61,037 nt of DNA. Origin: an uncultured Lachnospiraceae bacterium. Lineage in GTDB: Bacteria; Bacillota; Clostridia; Lachnospirales; Lachnospiraceae. A model generated the notes under the pieces. It saw only the letters and a program-made list of their open reading frames with translations. It was not told where the DNA came from and searched no databases. Position numbers and translations under genes: made by a program. Positions 8,999 to 18,221 of the stretch are shown here, piece by piece; the stretch's first letter is position 1; every line of letters starts with the position of its first letter. The stretch covers positions 1 to 61,037 of the forward strand of contig CANQVH010000016.1 of NCBI GenBank assembly GCA_947627245.1, read 5' to 3'.

Positions 8999-10351
8999 TT
9001 ACTCGGTCACTTCAACACCAAGGCTCTCCTGAGCGTCGTTCCATGCAGTCGTCCAGTCTGCCATGATGTCGTCAAAGCTCTCGCTGCCCATGAACGCGGA
9101 CTCTACGATTCTCTGAACCTTCGCGTCGCCGCCTGCGTTGAAGGAAAGCTCGGACTCAGAATTCATCTCGCCAAGCAGATCTTCCTCACCCGGAAGCGCC
9201 GGCTGATCAGAAAGCATCGTGCAGGTATCGAATGCGGAGTACATGCTCGGATTCTCGCCGTTCTTGGAGGTCGAATAGCAACCCTCAGATACGTTCCAGC
9301 CGGACTCCTCGATGAGCCATTTCACGAATACGAGAGAAGCGATCTTGTTGTCGTCGCTCGCGTTTACATTGATGCCGTAGTTGTAGTCGCCGCCTGCCAC
9401 TACATACTGTGTACCGTCAACCGTGATCGGGAACGGCATATAGCCGATGTCATCACCGTGATCGCCGGCCTCTACCATCTGTGAGAATGCCCAAGAACCG
9501 AGAACCATGCAGCCGATCTCTCCGTTGTTGATCATGCCCTTGCAGCCTTCCCAGTCGGTCGTTGTGTAGTCGTCCTCGATGAGGCCGTTCGCAACTGCAT
9601 CGTAGAGGATCTTGTACAGAGCGTATGCGCCCGTGCCGTCGCCGTGATCCTCAAACGGATTTGCCATATGCGCGAACTTCTGGTTCATGAAGGTATCATC
9701 GCCCTCTGCGACAACGCCCATGTATGCGTCCCAAGCGCCCATCGTCCAGCCCGCCGCGTAGTTCGTGTAAAGCGGGATCGCGTCCGTGTTGTCCTTGATC
9801 AACTGCAGATCCGCGATGAACTCATCCGGAGTCTTCGGAAGCTCGGTGATGCCGGCCTGCTCGAACACTGCCTTGTTGTACACAACGCCCTGCGCGTTGC
9901 CCCACATCGGAACGCCGTAGCAAACGCCGTCATAGGACCATGCGTTCATGAAGTTCAGCTCCGCGTCCAGCGCTTCCAGATCGCCGTACGGCTGGAAGTA
10001 TGTACTCAGCTCTTTCGTGTCGATCGCCGGGATCAGCATGATGTCGCCCCAGTCGCCCGTGGACAGACGAAGCAGAGAATCCTCCGCGTAGTCCGTAACG
10101 CCCTCGGTCTCAACAGAGATGTTCGGATACGTCTCGTTGAATTTCGCGACCAGATCCGCGATCGTTCCGTCCTCCTCACGGTCAGTTCTGCAGTGCAGGA
10201 ACTTGATCGTAGCGGTCAGATCCGTGTAATCCTCGCCAAGCGTAATGTCCAGATATCCCGGTACGCCGCCTTCGTCAGCGGATACCGCTACCGGAAGGGA
10301 GAGGAGCATTGTCGCAGCCATACCCAAAGCCAGAACCTTTTTCAGTTTCAT
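8999..10351 (-). CDS. Extracellular solute-binding protein, probable manno-oligosaccharide
   Basis: A 450-residue family 1 binding protein and first gene of the mannan operon. I start at the second ATG (10351) because GGAGG lies seven bases ahead. The signal peptide has KLKK, a hydrophobic core and the cleavage-like AVSADEGG. Unusually, no cysteine follows the core, so there is no lipobox, whereas Gram-positive binding proteins are normally lipid-anchored. The mature part shows the usual two-lobe features (DIMLIPAID, YNKAVFEQAGITELPKTPDEF, KWLIEESGWNVS). It would capture the oligosaccharide for the two permeases. How it is kept at the cell surface is unclear. Confidence 0.87.
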   Translation of the reverse strand: MKLKKVLALGMAATMLLSLPVAVSADEGGVPGYLDITLGEDYTDLTATIKFLHCRTDREEDGTIADLVAKFNETYPNISVETEGVTDYAEDSLLRLSTGDWGDIMLIPAIDTKELSTYFQPYGDLEALDAELNFMNAWSYDGVCYGVPMWGNAQGVVYNKAVFEQAGITELPKTPDEFIADLQLIKDNTDAIPLYTNYAAGWTMGAWDAYMGVVAEGDDTFMNQKFAHMANPFEDHGDGTGAYALYKILYDAVANGLIEDDYTTTDWEGCKGMINNGEIGCMVLGSWAFSQMVEAGDHGDDIGYMPFPITVDGTQYVVAGGDYNYGINVNASDDNKIASLVFVKWLIEESGWNVSEGCYSTSKNGENPSMYSAFDTCTMLSDQPALPGEEDLLGEMNSESELSFNAGGDAKVQRIVESAFMGSESFDDIMADWTTAWNDAQESLGVEVTE

Positions 10352-10391
10352 AGTTTTACCTCCATTCATTTTATTAAAATCTGTATAATTT

Positions 10392-10420
10392 AATATAACA
10401 TCGTTGCTTTATTCAGTCAA
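10392..10420 (-). promoter_or_regulatory. SigA-type promoter of the mannan operon
   Basis: On the minus strand TTGACT (10415-10420) and TATATT (10392-10397) are separated by exactly 17 bases, about 40 bases ahead of the binding-protein start. A small palindrome, GAATT-T-AATTC, lies just upstream at about 10428-10438 and could be an operator for one of the LacI proteins; that part is a guess. Confidence 0.75.
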
Positions 10421-10561
10421 TAAAGTTGAATTAAATTCTATGATTTTAGTATATTTAACTTAAATTATTCGTATTACGCCCTGTTACGCCGGTTTTTGTC
10501 TCGGATTATGTGCATTTTGTACAAAGAAGCAATTTCTGATCCGTTTACGCAAGATATGAAT

Positions 10562-10621
10562 TAAAGTAAAAGGGCCGTCACGAAACACCAAGTCTTCCTT
10601 GTATGTCTCGCGACAGCCCCT
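10562..10621 (-). terminator. Intrinsic terminator downstream of lepA
   Basis: On the minus strand GGGCTGTCGCGA pairs with TCGTGACGGCCC over 12 bp including wobble pairs, then CTTTTACTTT follows. It begins 16 bases after the lepA stop and separates lepA from the mannan operon. Confidence 0.85.
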
Positions 10622-10636
10622 GTCTCACTGTCTCAT

Positions 10637-12448
10637 CTAATTGTCATCCAGCTTCAGCACACTCATGAACGCCTTCTGCGGAATCTCCACGTTTCCGACC
10701 TGACGCATACGCTTCTTGCCTTCCTTCTGTTTCTCCAGCAGCTTCTTCTTTCGCGTGATATCGCCGCCGTAGCATTTCGCGAGCACGTCCTTGCGCAGCG
10801 CCCTGACCGTCTCGCGCGCGATGATCTTGCTGCCGATCGCCGCCTGAATCGGGATCTCGAAGAGCTGACGCGGGATCTCCTGCTTCAGCTTCTCGCACAT
10901 TTTACGCCCTCTCTCGTAAGCCGTCTCGCCATGCACGATGAACGAGAGCGCGTCGACCTCTTCATGGTTCACAAGAATGTCAAGCTTCACGAGCTCGGAG
11001 CGCATGTATCCCTTCATATCATAGTCGAACGAGGCGTACCCGCGCGAGCGCGATTTCAGCGCGTCAAAGAAATCATAAATGATCTCGTTGAGCGGCAGCG
11101 TATATTTCAGGAGCGCCCTCGTCTCCTCGATGTACTCCATGCCCTCATACATACCCCGCCGCTCCTGACAGAGCTCCATGATCGGGCCAATGTATTCGGT
11201 CGTCACCATGATCTCGGCCGCCACGACCGGCTCCTCCATGTACTCGATCTCGGAGGGATCCGGCATGTTCGTCGGATTCGTCAGGTCAATGACCTCGCCG
11301 TTCGTCTTGTGCACCTTATAAATCACGCTCGGCGCCGTCGTCACGAGATCAAGATTGTACTCCCGCTCCAGCCTTTCTTGGATGATCTCCAGATGCAGAA
11401 GCCCGAGAAAACCGCAGCGGAAACCGAAGCCCAACGCCACGGAGGTCTCCGGCTCGAACTGCAAAGATGCGTCGTTGAGCTGCAGCTTCTCCAATGCATC
11501 CCGCAGATCCGGATATTTCGCCCCGTCCGCCGGATACATGCCGCAGAATACCATCGGGTTTACCTTCTTGTAGCCCGGCAGCGGCTCGGCGCACGGATCG
11601 TCCGCGTTCGTCACCGTATCGCCGACGCGCGTGTCCTTCACGTTCTTGAGGCTGGCGGTCAGGTATCCGACCATGCCCGCACTCAGCTCCTCGCACGGAA
11701 TGAACTGTCCCGCGCCGAAATATCCCGCCTCGACAACTTCCGCCTGCGCGCCCGTCGCCATCATGCGGATCGGCGTGCCCTTCCGGACTTTGCCGTGCAT
11801 GATGCGCACAAAAATAATCACGCCCTTGTAGGAGTCGTACACCGAATCGAAGATCAGCGCCTGCAGCGGCGCGTCCGGATCGCCCGTCGGCGCCGGGATC
11901 TTCTCAACGATCTGGCGCAATACATCCTCCACGTTCTGTCCAGTTTTCGCGGAGATGCGCGGGGCGTCCTCCGCCTCAATCCCGATGACGTCCTCAATCT
12001 CGTGGACGACACGCTCCGGATCCGCGCTCGGCAGGTCGATCTTGTTGATGACCGGCATGACATCCAGATCATGGTCGAGCGCCAGATAGACGTTTGCGAG
12101 CGTCTGCGCCTCGATGCCCTGCGCCGCGTCCACGACGAGCACCGCCCCGTCGCAGGCCGCAAGGCTTCGGGAAACCTCATAGTTGAAATCCACATGCCCC
12201 GGCGTGTCGATCAGGTTGAAGATGTACTCCTCCCCGTCGTCTGCCTTGTAGATCAGCCGCACCGCCTGCGACTTGATTGTGATGCCGCGCTCGCGCTCCA
12301 GATCCATGTTGTCGAGCACCTGATTCTGCATCTCGCGGCTCGTCAAAAGCCCCGTCATCTCGATGATGCGGTCCGCCAGCGTCGACTTGCCGTGGTCGAT
12401 ATGCGCGATGATGCAAAAGTTTCTGATCTTATCCTGACTGATAGCCAC
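10637..12448 (-). CDS. lepA: Elongation factor 4 (LepA GTPase)
   Basis: A full-length 603-residue LepA/EF4, the ribosome-associated GTPase related to EF-G. The G1 box [10 protein letters not shown] (15-24), G3 DTPGHVDF and G4 NKIDLP are all intact, and the LepA-specific C-terminal domain ends in [19 protein letters not shown]. The N-terminus aligns with the family start. It is monocistronic in appearance, with its own terminator. Nothing unusual. Confidence 0.98.
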   Translation of the reverse strand: MAISQDKIRNFCIIAHIDHGKSTLADRIIEMTGLLTSREMQNQVLDNMDLERERGITIKSQAVRLIYKADDGEEYIFNLIDTPGHVDFNYEVSRSLAACDGAVLVVDAAQGIEAQTLANVYLALDHDLDVMPVINKIDLPSADPERVVHEIEDVIGIEAEDAPRISAKTGQNVEDVLRQIVEKIPAPTGDPDAPLQALIFDSVYDSYKGVIIFVRIMHGKVRKGTPIRMMATGAQAEVVEAGYFGAGQFIPCEELSAGMVGYLTASLKNVKDTRVGDTVTNADDPCAEPLPGYKKVNPMVFCGMYPADGAKYPDLRDALEKLQLNDASLQFEPETSVALGFGFRCGFLGLLHLEIIQERLEREYNLDLVTTAPSVIYKVHKTNGEVIDLTNPTNMPDPSEIEYMEEPVVAAEIMVTTEYIGPIMELCQERRGMYEGMEYIEETRALLKYTLPLNEIIYDFFDALKSRSRGYASFDYDMKGYMRSELVKLDILVNHEEVDALSFIVHGETAYERGRKMCEKLKQEIPRQLFEIPIQAAIGSKIIARETVRALRKDVLAKCYGGDITRKKKLLEKQKEGKKRMRQVGNVEIPQKAFMSVLKLDDN

Positions 12449-12507
12449 CTGTATTCCTCCAGACTAAAAAATCACATAGTGTACCCCTAGGGCACCCCGT
12501 AACTTAA

Positions 12508-12542
12508 ATCCCTTCGGGATGGGGAAACAACTTCGTTGTTTC
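12508..12542 (-). terminator. Two tandem small hairpins after the SMR operon
   Basis: Two hairpins closed by very stable loops follow each other: ATCCC-TTC-GGGAT (12508-12520) and GAAACAA-CTTCG-TTGTTTC (12524-12542), the second overlapping the stop of the SMR gene. There is no long T-run, so termination is likely but not certain. Confidence 0.5.
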
Positions 12543-12876
12543 ATAAGGTATATATCATTATTCCCGCGATGATAACTAGATTCCCGATCAACTGTCCGCG
12601 GTTGAATTTTTCCTTCAATAGCAAATACGACAGCAGCATGACAAACACATAGCTGAACGTGTCGATCACCGCTCCGTACTTCATATCCACCCTCGTGTAC
12701 GCGTACGTATTCACAAGAAGCACGGCGAACGCGATAAAATACGCCGTGATCACGCGCCAGTTCAGGTACTCGAAGATCCAGCTCTTATGCTCCTTCCCCG
12801 AGCTTACCTTGAGCAGCACTTGGGAGATCGCCGTAAAAAACGTCATGCAAAACATGAGCAGCAGATAATTCCACAT
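12541..12876 (-). CDS. SMR/EamA-type small membrane transporter subunit
   Basis: A 111-residue protein with four membrane spans (MWNYLLLMFCMTFF, ITAYFIAFAVLLVNTYAY, GAVIDTFSYVFVMLLSYLLL, QLIGNLVIIAGIMIYTL). The size and topology match the small multidrug resistance and ArnE/ArnF family. I start at 12876, with AAAGGA upstream, because the longer version adds a polar tail ahead of the first span. It pairs with the next SMR-like gene 45 bases upstream, as heterodimeric SMR proteins do. Beside an ArnC/GtrB-like glycosyltransferase, a role in flipping a lipid-linked sugar fits better than drug efflux. Confidence 0.75.
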   Translation of the reverse strand: MWNYLLLMFCMTFFTAISQVLLKVSSGKEHKSWIFEYLNWRVITAYFIAFAVLLVNTYAYTRVDMKYGAVIDTFSYVFVMLLSYLLLKEKFNRGQLIGNLVIIAGIMIYTL

Positions 12877-12921
12877 ATTCGTTGTCCTTTCACAGTTTCC
12901 GGTTTCCAAAAGCAGGCCGGG

Positions 12922-13281
12922 CTATTGCGTTTCTCCGTTCAGCGCCACAATGATCACTCCGGCAAGCACGACAAAAAGTCCGATCACATTGCGCGCGCTT
13001 AAATGCTCGCCGAAAATGCTCACCGCCCAGATCTGGCTCCAGATCAGGTACACGCTGCGGTTGGCAAAACCGATGTGCAGGTCAAATTTCTTGATGATCT
13101 TCTGCCAGCAGATCGCATACACGAAGCACACGAGAATCATCAGAGAAATGAACAGGTACACTCTGTAATTTTTTAGTCCTCCTGCGTTAAACTCCTGCGA
13201 AGCCATCTTCGAGAACACGCTCGTGAACGAAAAGATCATAATGCTCAGATGCAGGAACAGGTAATCCTTTATTTTCTCCAT
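12922..13281 (-). CDS. SMR/EamA-type small membrane transporter subunit, partner
   Basis: A 119-residue four-span protein (LHLSIMIFSFTSVFS, YLFISLMILVCFVYAICW, VYLIWSQIWAVSIFGE, VIGLFVVLAGVIIVAL). It keeps the IFGEHLSxxxxIGxxxxxxGV pattern typical of the EmrE/ArnE family. It overlaps the end of the ATP-grasp gene by 13 bases, so the two are translationally coupled. It most likely forms a heterodimer with the neighbouring SMR protein. Substrate unknown. Confidence 0.75.
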   Translation of the reverse strand: MEKIKDYLFLHLSIMIFSFTSVFSKMASQEFNAGGLKNYRVYLFISLMILVCFVYAICWQKIIKKFDLHIGFANRSVYLIWSQIWAVSIFGEHLSARNVIGLFVVLAGVIIVALNGETQ

Positions 13282-14480
13282 AATTCCTCCAGCGTCTCCC
13301 CATTGACGCGGATGCAGCGATACACGTCCGCCATGATCTCATCCAGCGTCTCCACCTTGTCGGCCGCCGCGATCACATGCCCGATCCTCGTCGTCCCGTT
13401 GATCATCCGTTCTACGGCGTGCCCGACCGGATAGTCCAGCTTAATCTCTGCGCTGCCCTGTCGGATCCTGTCAAGCGCTTCCTCGTCGACCGAGGTGATC
13501 CGGCCGTCGACCGGGCTCATCAAGAGCTTCGCCATACACGGACGCGGCTCGTGTCCCGGCGCGAAGGATACCTCCATCCCAAGCGCATTCTGTATGATCT
13601 TCTCATAAAAATCAAAGCCGTAATACATGCCGATCAGCTCAGGGATACAGGTCGCCCCCGTCCGCGCGCCAATCTCGATCAGGGAAACCTGCTCCCCGTC
13701 CACAAAGACATCCGCGTTGACCGAGCATTCATCCAGTCCCAGCGCGCTCACGGCACGCTCCATCTGCGCGCGGATCTCCCTCTGGACCGTCTTAGAACCC
13801 CGGTACGGAAAACCGTGTCCGACCGGTATCGTGATCCGGTCGCTGCGGTACACAAACTTCTCATGCGGCGCCAGAAATACCAGCTTTCCGCCGTGTACCA
13901 CCCCGTCTACGCCGATCTCGACGCCGTGAAGCACCTCTTCCACCAGCGCATAATCCGCGCGCGACGCCCGCAGCGCCTCCGCGAACGCCTCCGCGAGCCC
14001 GCTTTTCTCTTTCACGAGCGTGATCCCCCGGCTGCCCGAGCTGTCCACGCGCTTCACCATGACCGGAAAGCCCGTTTTCTCTGCCGCGGCCAGCGTCTCC
14101 TCCGGACTGTGAACCACCGTAAAACGCGCCGCGCGCACGCCCCCGTCCCGGAACGCCTTCTTCATCTCGGCCTTGTTTGTCGCGCACAGCGCCGCATGCT
14201 CCGGCACGCCGGAAAGTCCCATCCGGCTGCACACATAGCTGATCGTCGTGATGGCGACATCCGTGCCGGATGTACAAATTCCGTCGATCCGTTCCTCTTT
14301 TGCAATTTCAAGGACCGCTTCCCTGTCGATCGTGTTCACATGGTAGGCTTTGTCCGCATACCGGAATCCGGGATAATCCCCGGGAATGCTCGTCACGATC
14401 GTATAGAGCCCCATTCTCCTCGCGGTTCGGATCAGCGGCACCTGATATACGCCGGCCCCGAGTATCAAAAGTTTCTTCAT
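13269..14480 (-). CDS. ATP-grasp carboxylate-amine ligase family protein
   Basis: A 403-residue ATP-grasp enzyme of the carbamoyl-phosphate-synthase-like type. The N-terminal Rossmann-like lobe begins MKKLLILGAGVYQVPLI; the central ATP-grasp fold shows FPVMVKRVDSSGSRGITLV and the metal-binding SLIEIGARTGATCIPEL. Such enzymes activate a carboxylate as acyl phosphate and join it to an amine or thiol. It overlaps the glycosyltransferase gene by four bases (ATGA) and the SMR gene by 13. The operon suggests it makes or attaches an amino-acid-like group destined for a cell-envelope sugar. The exact substrates cannot be read from the sequence. Confidence 0.8.
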   Translation of the reverse strand: MKKLLILGAGVYQVPLIRTARRMGLYTIVTSIPGDYPGFRYADKAYHVNTIDREAVLEIAKEERIDGICTSGTDVAITTISYVCSRMGLSGVPEHAALCATNKAEMKKAFRDGGVRAARFTVVHSPEETLAAAEKTGFPVMVKRVDSSGSRGITLVKEKSGLAEAFAEALRASRADYALVEEVLHGVEIGVDGVVHGGKLVFLAPHEKFVYRSDRITIPVGHGFPYRGSKTVQREIRAQMERAVSALGLDECSVNADVFVDGEQVSLIEIGARTGATCIPELIGMYYGFDFYEKIIQNALGMEVSFAPGHEPRPCMAKLLMSPVDGRITSVDEEALDRIRQGSAEIKLDYPVGHAVERMINGTTRIGHVIAAADKVETLDEIMADVYRCIRVNGETLEELWRK

Positions 14481-15562
14481 TTATCTTCTCCCCGCGGCTC
14501 CTTCTTCGCCGCGTCGTCCCGATCCGGGCTCTGTTGTTCTCTCTTTTCAGCTTTCCGATCCGAGTCCTGCCGTTCCTTTTCGCCGTCTTCCCCGGCCTGT
14601 CCCCTGCCTGTGACCGTCCGCACCATGTCCGTCAGAGAATCCGCCGCGTTGACGGTCTCGCGCACGATGTACTGCGGCGTCTTATTCAGGATCAGGATAA
14701 TCTTGCCAAGATACTCACCGATCACGCCGAGCACCATAAGCACAAGCCCGAACAAAAGCACGATCACGCACATCGTCGACGACCAGCCGACCGGTATGTC
14801 CGGATACAACATCTTGTTGATAATAATCAGAACCGAAGTGATCACACCCACGATTGCAAAAAAGATCCCGAGGCAAAAAGAAAGACGGAGCGGAATCACC
14901 GAAAAATTCCAGTACGCGAGCCACAAATTCAGAAGCTTCTTAAACGTATAGCCAGACGTCCCGTACTCCCGTTTGAAATGCTCGACCGTGACGTTTCCGA
15001 TGTTGTGCGTGACCTGATAAAAAATGCCGTCGATGTAGGGATTGAAGCTGTCGTAGCGGATCACCTCGTCCCGCACAGCGCGCGTGATAATCCAAAAATT
15101 GCTGGACTGGATCTCCTTCGGACGGTTCAGCATGATGCGCGAGCTGTATTCGTTGATCTTACTGGACAGATTTTTGAAAAACGCATTCTTGCGATTCTGG
15201 TAAACGCCGTATACCAGATCGTAGCCCTCCGCCATCTTGTCTATCATCTTGAAAATCTGCGACGGATGCGTCTGAAGATCATCGTCCATGCCCAAGACAT
15301 AATCCCCGTTCGTAAAATGAAGTCCCGCCATGAGCGCGTTGTGCTGGCCAAAATTGCGCATCAAATTCACGCCGCAGACATTCGGGCGCGCTGCCGCAAG
15401 CTCCCTGATCCTTTCGTACGTCGCGTCCTTCGAGCCATCGTTTACCAAGATAAACTCGCACTCATAGCCGTCTCTTTTGTCAAACTCCTCCGTGACGAGC
15501 TCCACGACCTTGCCGATCGTCTTCTCCGAATAATAGCACGGAATCACAATGGAAATCAGCAT
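14477..15562 (-). CDS. GT2 polyprenyl-phosphate glycosyltransferase (ArnC/GtrB-like)
   Basis: A 361-residue membrane-anchored family 2 glycosyltransferase. The nucleotide-binding start SIVIPCY, the VNDGS block (40-44) and the DDD metal site (93-95) are intact. Two C-terminal membrane spans (about 228-250 and 265-290) match ArnC, GtrB and DPMS homologues, which load a sugar onto undecaprenyl phosphate. After the spans comes an unusual charged, low-complexity tail of about 50 residues (GEDGEKERQDSDRKAEKRE) that should be disordered in the cytoplasm. It overlaps both neighbours, so it is expressed with the PLP enzyme and the ATP-grasp ligase. Confidence 0.88.
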   Translation of the reverse strand: MLISIVIPCYYSEKTIGKVVELVTEEFDKRDGYECEFILVNDGSKDATYERIRELAAARPNVCGVNLMRNFGQHNALMAGLHFTNGDYVLGMDDDLQTHPSQIFKMIDKMAEGYDLVYGVYQNRKNAFFKNLSSKINEYSSRIMLNRPKEIQSSNFWIITRAVRDEVIRYDSFNPYIDGIFYQVTHNIGNVTVEHFKREYGTSGYTFKKLLNLWLAYWNFSVIPLRLSFCLGIFFAIVGVITSVLIIINKMLYPDIPVGWSSTMCVIVLLFGLVLMVLGVIGEYLGKIILILNKTPQYIVRETVNAADSLTDMVRTVTGRGQAGEDGEKERQDSDRKAEKREQQSPDRDDAAKKEPRGEDK

Positions 15563-16530
15563 TTTTCTTCCTTTGTCCCTTCTTTTGCCAAAAAATCATA
15601 AAACAGAGGCGTCCCGCCCGTGTGCAGGAACAGGATCCTTTTCCCCGAAATCCGTTCTTCCCGAAGATATTCCTGCATGCCCCAATATGCCTTCGCGGTG
15701 TAGATAGGGTCGAGCGGAAGCCCGTTCAGGCAGTACTCCCGGCGGATGCACGCGCGGATCCGGTCGTCGTATACGCCGTATCCCCCCTGCCGATAGCCGT
15801 CCAGAAGAACGATCTCGTCCTCAAAGTTCTCCGGCAGAGCCTGTCCCGTCTTTGCGAAGTATCCCCGCACGCCCTGCGAGATCACACGAAACGCGCGCTC
15901 TTTCTCCCGAGAGGAGATCATGATCCCAAGGATCTTCGCCCGGTCCCCTGCGAGAAGATGTCCGCAGATCAGCCCGCTTTGCGTCGCGCCCGTTCCGGAA
16001 GGGCAGAAAATATAGTCGAATTCCCAACCCTGCTCCCGCTCGAACGCGGTGATCTCCCGGTAAGCCTCTGCGTAAGCCATCGCCGCAGTGCCTTCATTGC
16101 CCTGCCCGTATCTGTCGCCGTAGATGTAATACGGCCTGTATCCCTGCGCGCGCAAGTCCTCCGTCACACGATCCACCGTCTGCGCAATGTCTTTTTTGCC
16201 GCAGTGCACCGTCTCCGTACCGGTCCAGCCGATCAGATGCGTGTTGTTCGTGGCTTCGTCGTCCTCTTCTTCCTCATGAGAGCAGATCATCACGCATTTG
16301 ACACTGTTTTGGAAACAGAGATTCGAGAGCACCCTGCACAGATTGGAATGCCTGCTCCCGTACAAAATCATCGCATCGCAGCCGCTCTTCCTCATATCAT
16401 TCAGAAACGCGTCGGCGATCCGCACCTTGTTACCGCCCATCGAAAAGGGAAGCAGGTCGTCGCGCTTAATATAGATCTCGTTCTCCTGATCGCCCCGTGT
16501 GCGCATTTTTTGTATCATCGTTCCGGCCAA
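15556..16530 (-). CDS. PLP-dependent enzyme, D-cysteine desulfhydrase / ACC deaminase family
   Basis: A 324-residue fold-type II PLP enzyme. The Schiff-base lysine is K35 in GGNKVR; SGTGATQSG binds the PLP phosphate and HTGGTPLFYD closes the active site. Relatives include D-cysteine desulfhydrase and ACC deaminase, which break small amino acids into a keto acid and ammonia. The start is a TTG at 16530, supported by GGAGG seven bases upstream. As the first gene of a coupled operon with a sugar transferase, an ATP-grasp ligase and SMR proteins, it may supply or scavenge an amino-acid precursor. The specific substrate is not determinable. Confidence 0.8.
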   Translation of the reverse strand: MAGTMIQKMRTRGDQENEIYIKRDDLLPFSMGGNKVRIADAFLNDMRKSGCDAMILYGSRHSNLCRVLSNLCFQNSVKCVMICSHEEEEDDEATNNTHLIGWTGTETVHCGKKDIAQTVDRVTEDLRAQGYRPYYIYGDRYGQGNEGTAAMAYAEAYREITAFEREQGWEFDYIFCPSGTGATQSGLICGHLLAGDRAKILGIMISSREKERAFRVISQGVRGYFAKTGQALPENFEDEIVLLDGYRQGGYGVYDDRIRACIRREYCLNGLPLDPIYTAKAYWGMQEYLREERISGKRILFLHTGGTPLFYDFLAKEGTKEEKC

Positions 16531-16548
16531 AACATGTCCTCCATAAAA

Positions 16549-16589
16549 AAGACAGGCCCATACCTATCTTTTGTTAATTATGTATTATA
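16549..16589 (-). promoter_or_regulatory. -10 box with terminator-like leader hairpin before the PLP-enzyme operon
   Basis: On the minus strand TATAAT (16584-16589) is preceded by only a weak -35. Just after the expected start point comes AAGATAGG paired with CCTGTCTT and a run of six T (16545-16550), directly ahead of GGAGG. A terminator-like hairpin between promoter and first gene suggests attenuation, or a 5-prime stabilising hairpin. Confidence 0.45.
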
Positions 16590-16729
16590 ATCCATGTTTT
16601 GCGATTTTGCCACTGTTTTCTTGCTTTTCCGCCAAAATATTGATCGAAGCGCTTGTCGCTCATTTCTCGATGTGCCTGTTCTTTCTAAGTTCATCCGCAC
16701 TGTAATAATGTAACCACATCATCGAGTCT

Positions 16730-18142
16730 CTACGAACCGCTCAGCACATGATCCAAAAGCGCCGCGAGCGGTCTCATTGCGTTTTGCTCCTCCTCCACGG
16801 TGTTTAGCTGCGTGCCCGCCTCGACCAGCAAAGAACGCGGCCGCAAATGCAGATTAAACCGCTCGGCCTTGAGATAAATGTTTCTTGTAAAGCCCGGGTA
16901 CAGCTCCTCCGCCGCAAGCTGCAACTGCAGGGAGAACGCCAGATTGTCCTGCGTATAAGGGTTCTGCAGCCATGAGAGCGGCTGATCCGCGCTGTCCCGC
17001 GAGATCCCGTTAAAAAACATAATCATAGAAGTCGGCTTTCCGTCAATCTCCGTCACAAATTTCTCGCCTTCTACTCCGTCCCGGTGCAGATCGATGATCA
17101 CCTCAATCGTCGGATGCTCCTGCAGGATCTGTTCCACTGCCCCGCGCGCATAGTCGTATGCGGCGCTGCGGTCGATCACGCCGTCCACCAGATCGTAGAC
17201 GCCCGTATCGTGAATCACCTGATAGCCGTATGTGTTCCGCAGCTCCTCCGCAAGCATCTCCCCCATTCCGACGATCGTATCCTGCGTCTCCCCCTCCCGC
17301 GAATCCGCAAACGCTTCCTGCGAATGCGTGTGATAGATCAGGATCTGCGGAACGGACGGATCCTTCACCAGTCCCATATCCGTCTGCAGAAGAACATTCG
17401 CATCCAAAAGCTGAGCGTCGGCCATCGTCCCCTCGTCTACCGTGTAATAGTGCGACAGCAGATAACCGAAATCCGAAAGCTGCGTCAAAAGCTGCTCGGA
17501 AACGACTGCTCGGGAAGAGACCGGCAGATCCGACTCGGTTGTCTGATCCGACTCGGCGGCTTTGTCCGACTCGCTTGTCTTGTTCGCCTCGGTTATCCTG
17601 CCCTCCTCGTCTGCTTCGCCTGACTCGGTTGCCTTGCCTGCTTTGTTTACCCTGCCCGACTCGCCTATTTCGTCTGTGCCGTCTTTCACCGCCGCTTTTG
17701 TCTGCTCGGTGTCCGGTCTCTCAATCCAGCTTTCTGTCTGTGCCCCGGGCCTCTGGCCGACGCCCTGTCCGGCATTCGCGCTCACTTTCTCGGTCTGAGG
17801 CTCCAATCTCTGACCCGCTTGCCCGGCATTTGCATCTTCCTGCGCCGCTCCTGCATTCTCCCCGGCTTGTCCCTCCGCGAGATAGCTGTAGACCGGCACA
17901 ACCTGCCGCATCCATTCCGCCAGCCAGTTCGGCATACCCTGTCCCTCCACAGCCGCCGTATAGCCCGGCGCATAGGTCCGCATCGCCGCGTCTTCCATAT
18001 TTCTCTGCACCTCGCCCGCATCCAGCGCGCGCTGCGCCACTGCGCTGTCCAACAGGATGCAGCCAGACTTGTACAAAATATATGCACCCAGCACGAGCAT
18101 GATCAGATAAAGAATTTTTTGCAGTCCGCCTGTCCCCCTCAT
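16730..18142 (-). CDS. spoIIP: Stage II sporulation protein P
   Basis: A 470-residue SpoIIP, the cell-wall amidase/endopeptidase of the DMP engulfment machine. An N-terminal membrane anchor (ILYLIMLVLGAYILY) is followed by a long linker and the catalytic domain with IYHTHSQEAF, IIDLHRDG and LLVEAGTQLNT, which hold the zinc-binding and catalytic residues. The linker at about 95-205 is low-complexity, rich in A, E, G, K, S and T with repeated ESD/ESG patterns, and is longer than usual. GGGAGG precedes the start. Its presence shows the organism, or its recent ancestor, can sporulate. Confidence 0.92.
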   Translation of the reverse strand: MRGTGGLQKILYLIMLVLGAYILYKSGCILLDSAVAQRALDAGEVQRNMEDAAMRTYAPGYTAAVEGQGMPNWLAEWMRQVVPVYSYLAEGQAGENAGAAQEDANAGQAGQRLEPQTEKVSANAGQGVGQRPGAQTESWIERPDTEQTKAAVKDGTDEIGESGRVNKAGKATESGEADEEGRITEANKTSESDKAAESDQTTESDLPVSSRAVVSEQLLTQLSDFGYLLSHYYTVDEGTMADAQLLDANVLLQTDMGLVKDPSVPQILIYHTHSQEAFADSREGETQDTIVGMGEMLAEELRNTYGYQVIHDTGVYDLVDGVIDRSAAYDYARGAVEQILQEHPTIEVIIDLHRDGVEGEKFVTEIDGKPTSMIMFFNGISRDSADQPLSWLQNPYTQDNLAFSLQLQLAAEELYPGFTRNIYLKAERFNLHLRPRSLLVEAGTQLNTVEEEQNAMRPLAALLDHVLSGS

Positions 18143-18221
18143 ACGCCGCCTCCCGCGTCTTGCGTGCTTTTTCTTTTCAAGAGCGCTATTTCATATATAT
18201 GAGGATGCCAATAAAAATATA

